This document shows, one piece after another, positions 6,106 through 7,873 of a stretch of 7,873 nucleotides of DNA (position 1 is the first letter of the stretch; each line of letters opens with the position of its first letter). This DNA is from Lentisphaerota bacterium. GTDB lineage: Bacteria; Verrucomicrobiota; Kiritimatiellia; JAAZAB01. The translations under genes were made by a program, and so were the position numbers. The DNA lies in the NCBI GenBank assembly GCA_016182435.1, contig JACPGN010000034.1:1-7873 (forward strand). Direction: 5' to 3'. Under the pieces are notes generated by a model. That model saw nothing but the letters and a program-made list of their open reading frames with translations, ran no database searches and was not told where the DNA came from.

Positions 6106-7446
6106 TCATTTGCCTTCCGCGGCGCCTGCCGGGGCGGCTGCGCCGCCGCCACTGGCCGGAGTCTGCCCCGCCTCCAGCACGCTCGCGCCGGGAAAGAGCA
6201 TCAGTTGACCTAGTACGACCACTTTCTCGCCGGGCGCCACGCCTTCAATAATCTGAATCAGGTTGGCGTCCCGCACGCCCGGCTTGACCAGGCGCAAGTC
6301 CGCCTGGTTTTCGGCCGACACCACAAACGCATACGACCCATTTTTGCCGAACTGCACCGCGCTTTCCGGGACCATTATCGCCGCGCGCGCCACTCCCGCA
6401 AAAATGCGCACCTCAACGAACTGCCCGGACCAGAGCTTAAGTTCCGGATTGGGCACCTGGCCCCGCAACAGAATTGTGCCGGTTTGATGGTGTACGGCAT
6501 TATCCAGGAAGGTGAGTTCACCCGTATAGCTGTTCGTCTCGCCCCGCGGCATGACTTCAATCCGTAACGGCCCCTGGGAGAGTTCCCGGCGCAAAACGGC
6601 CAGAAACTGTTCCGACGCTGAAAACTCCACGTAGAGCGGATCGTAGCTGCGCACGTTGGTAAGCCTGGTCTGGTTGGCCATCACCAGATTTCCGTTATCC
6701 ACAAAACGTTTGGAGCAGACCCCATCCAGCGGAGACACCACCGTGCAACGCGCCAGGTTCAAGCGCGCCTGGTCGAGCGTGGCCTCACCAATTTGGAGCT
6801 GGGCTTGCTCGGCCTCCAGTTTGGTCTTGAGCGTGTCAAAGCTTTCCGCAGAAATCAGTTTTTTCTCATGCAGCTCACGGTTGCGTTCCAGCGTAATCCG
6901 GCTTAATTCCAGGTTGGCGCGATTGGCGGCCACCTGTCCCTCGGCCTGACGAACCCGAACGGCATAATCGCGCTCGTCAATCAGAAACAGCGCCTGGCCG
7001 TTGGTCACCAAAGCCCCTTCCTGGATAAAGGTCTTGAGGAGCACCCCGGAGACCTGCGGGACAATATCAACGCTAACCTGGTCTTTGGTTATGCCAAAGG
7101 CACTGATCATGACGGGCGCATCCATCGCTACCGCCGCGGCTGTCTGCACCACAACGCCCGGACGCGGCGGCGGACCCTTGGAGTGTTTGGAGCAGGCCGT
7201 CAAAGTCACGGCCAGCAGGCTGCTTAGCGCGAACATGCCGGCATAAGTTAGGCCTCCGGCAACTTTTTCATGTAGCCGCGGCGGTTCCACCATAGGCGGA
7301 CCCGCCTCTGGCGGGAACGCCGTGGCCATTGAAGTAATCCACGCCCCCGCGCCACGCGGGGCAAGCCTCACGTTTACCACGCTTTTAGCGTGGGGCGCGG
7401 CTACAAACATTAACATCCATATACTTGAACGCAGATATCGATTCAT
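6106..7446 (-). CDS. RND efflux periplasmic adaptor lipoprotein (HlyD/MdtA-like) with in-frame repeat insertion
   Basis: Membrane-fusion protein joining the RND pump to the outer-membrane channel, anchored by a lipid at the inner membrane. 446 residues. A hydrophobic stretch at 66-82 leads to the lipobox LTAC, with C85 the predicted lipidated residue. Mature-protein domains are: biotinyl-lipoyl first half at about 123-160 (VDIVPQVSGVLLKTFIQEG), alpha-helical hairpin at about 161-232, lipoyl second half at about 233-262 (CTVVSPLDGVCSKRFVDNG), beta-barrel at about 263-350, and membrane-proximal domain at about 351-430. An Ala/Gly-rich tail follows. The start at 7446 is supported by AAGGAG five bases upstream and an ATGA overlap with the channel gene. 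Residues 15-59 are encoded by a 135-bp repeat with inverted ends. Without it the leader would read MLMF-EKVAGG and the protein would have 401 residues. ATG codons for M52 or M71 are alternative starts. Confidence 0.93.
   Translation of the reverse strand: MNRYLRSSIWMLMFVAAPHAKSVVNVRLAPRGAGAWITSMATAFPPEAGPPMVEPPRLHEKVAGGLTYAGMFALSSLLAVTLTACSKHSKGPPPRPGVVVQTAAAVAMDAPVMISAFGITKDQVSVDIVPQVSGVLLKTFIQEGALVTNGQALFLIDERDYAVRVRQAEGQVAANRANLELSRITLERNRELHEKKLISAESFDTLKTKLEAEQAQLQIGEATLDQARLNLARCTVVSPLDGVCSKRFVDNGNLVMANQTRLTNVRSYDPLYVEFSASEQFLAVLRRELSQGPLRIEVMPRGETNSYTGELTFLDNAVHHQTGTILLRGQVPNPELKLWSGQFVEVRIFAGVARAAIMVPESAVQFGKNGSYAFVVSAENQADLRLVKPGVRDANLIQIIEGVAPGEKVVVLGQLMLFPGASVLEAGQTPASGGGAAAPAGAAEGK
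7271..7405. repeat. 135-bp TGTAGCCGCG inverted-repeat element inside the adaptor gene
   Basis: Perfect 10-bp inverted ends, TGTAGCCGCG (7271-7280) and CGCGGCTACA (7396-7405), enclose three strong hairpins. These are CCACGCT-ttt-AGCGTGG (7377-7393), CCCCGCG-cca-CGCGGGG (7345-7361), and the GGCGGA-type double hairpin at 7285-7317. The length is exactly 45 codons and the frame carries no stop on the coding strand, so the adaptor reading frame passes through it. No clear target-site duplication is visible. Its structure matches a non-autonomous MITE or REPIN; no transposase is present. Confidence 0.75.
7285..7317. repeat. GGCGGA/TCCGCC double-hairpin repeat (copy E, within coding sequence)
   Basis: TTCCACC, loop ATA, GGCGGA (7295-7300), then CCCGCC (7301-7306), loop TCT, GGCGGG (7310-7315) and AA. 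It has the same two-hairpin plan as copy B, with one imperfect pair in the left hairpin. It lies within the TGTAGCCGCG element and is translated as part of the adaptor leader (about residues 44-54). Confidence 0.6.
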
Positions 7447-7873
7447 GGTTGCTCCTTCCTGGCGGGAGTTAAGAAATCAGCCCGGCTCCCTGGTGTACCG
7501 CCCTTTTCTAAGCAGCCTGTGGCAAAGGCCAGATTCGCCAAAGCCGTGAAGGTATCATGGCGCGCGGTGATATTCTGCGAGCGCGCCTGCGCCAGGAAGC
7601 TCGCGGCATTCAATAGCTCAATCATATTACTGAGCCCGTTCTTGTAACTCTCCAGCGCCAGATCGTAAGAGGCTGAAGCGCTCTTGAGGTAAGCCACGCT
7701 GACCGCGTGCGCGGCAAGGGCGTTTTCATAGACGTAGTAACTACTCCAGACCTCGGCGCTGGCCGCCAATTCGGCCTGCCGCAGTTGCTCCTGGAGGGAA
7801 TCCGCCTGGGCTTGGGTGGCGCGTTGGGCGCTCCAGCTCTGAAACCCGTCGAACAAGGTCCATTGCAGCGCGA
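7443..7873 (-). CDS. TolC-family outer-membrane efflux protein, N-terminus cut off by window edge
   Basis: Outer-membrane channel of the tripartite exporter; trimers of this family form a beta-barrel and a long periplasmic alpha tunnel. Only the last 142 residues are present, roughly the C-terminal third of a typical 420-500 residue protein. The fragment opens with ALQWTLFDGFQSW, the family's W-T-[LI]-F-D-G strand before the final helices. Long Ala/Gln/Leu-rich helices follow, including YDLALESYKNGLSNMIELLNA and SFLAQARSQNITARHDTFTA, then LANLAFATG, the usual end of the last helix pair. The stop codon overlaps the adaptor start as ATGA, indicating coupled translation. It is the first visible gene of the operon. 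The open frame continues to the window edge, so the true start lies outside. Confidence 0.9.
   Translation of the reverse strand, partial: ALQWTLFDGFQSWSAQRATQAQADSLQEQLRQAELAASAEVWSSYYVYENALAAHAVSVAYLKSASASYDLALESYKNGLSNMIELLNAASFLAQARSQNITARHDTFTALANLAFATGCLEKGGTPGSRADFLTPARKEQP
7452..7457 (-). promoter_or_regulatory. Ribosome-binding site of the adaptor gene
   Basis: AAGGAG on the minus strand, five bases before the ATG at 7446 and inside the end of the channel gene. It is the strongest Shine-Dalgarno match noticed in the window and decides the upstream start of the adaptor over the internal methionines. Confidence 0.75.

Noticed and set aside
7271..7405. Adaptor gene as a pseudogene broken by insertion
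   Set aside because: The element is a multiple of three with no stop or frameshift, and all adaptor domains downstream are intact.

Overview
The window comes from a bacterium of moderately high GC with a Gram-negative envelope, shown by a lipoprotein membrane-fusion protein and a TolC-type outer-membrane channel. The host cannot be fixed from sequence alone. The citrate synthase has the N-terminal domain of type II-like enzymes, the mannose-6-phosphate isomerase is of the short Bacillus-like class, and the spacers are packed with palindromic repeats. Together these would fit a Verrucomicrobiota/PVC-type or similar environmental genome, but this is a weak inference.

Left part (1-2342): a citrate synthase gene (gltA, minus strand, C-terminus cut by the window edge) and a class I mannose-6-phosphate isomerase gene (manA, plus strand) diverge from a 219-bp spacer. 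That spacer holds a candidate gltA promoter and, just upstream of it, a hairpin plus T7 terminator read on the minus strand. Middle (2343-2624): a convergent spacer between manA and the efflux operon, containing a 107-bp REPIN-like element with 9-bp inverted ends.

Right part (2625-7873, all minus strand): a tripartite RND efflux operon transcribed in the order outer-membrane channel (N-terminus cut by the window edge), periplasmic adaptor lipoprotein, inner-membrane HAE1-type RND pump. Channel and adaptor overlap as ATGA and are probably translationally coupled. Adaptor and pump are separated by 373 bp filled with nested inverted repeats. The three proteins should form one proton-driven envelope-spanning exporter, with the channel in the outer membrane, the adaptor bridging, and the pump using the proton-relay residues D408/D409/K932.

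The most unusual signal is the repeat content. Three unrelated short elements with perfect 9-10 bp terminal inverted repeats (TGTAGGAGC, GTCATTCCCG, TGTAGCCGCG) lie within 5 kb. A small double-hairpin motif centred on GGCGGATCCGCC occurs in five places, inside or beside each of them. One element, exactly 135 bp (45 codons), sits in frame inside the adaptor gene between its start and its lipobox, so it is apparently translated and lengthens the lipoprotein leader. I did not find a new defence or mobile gene system.
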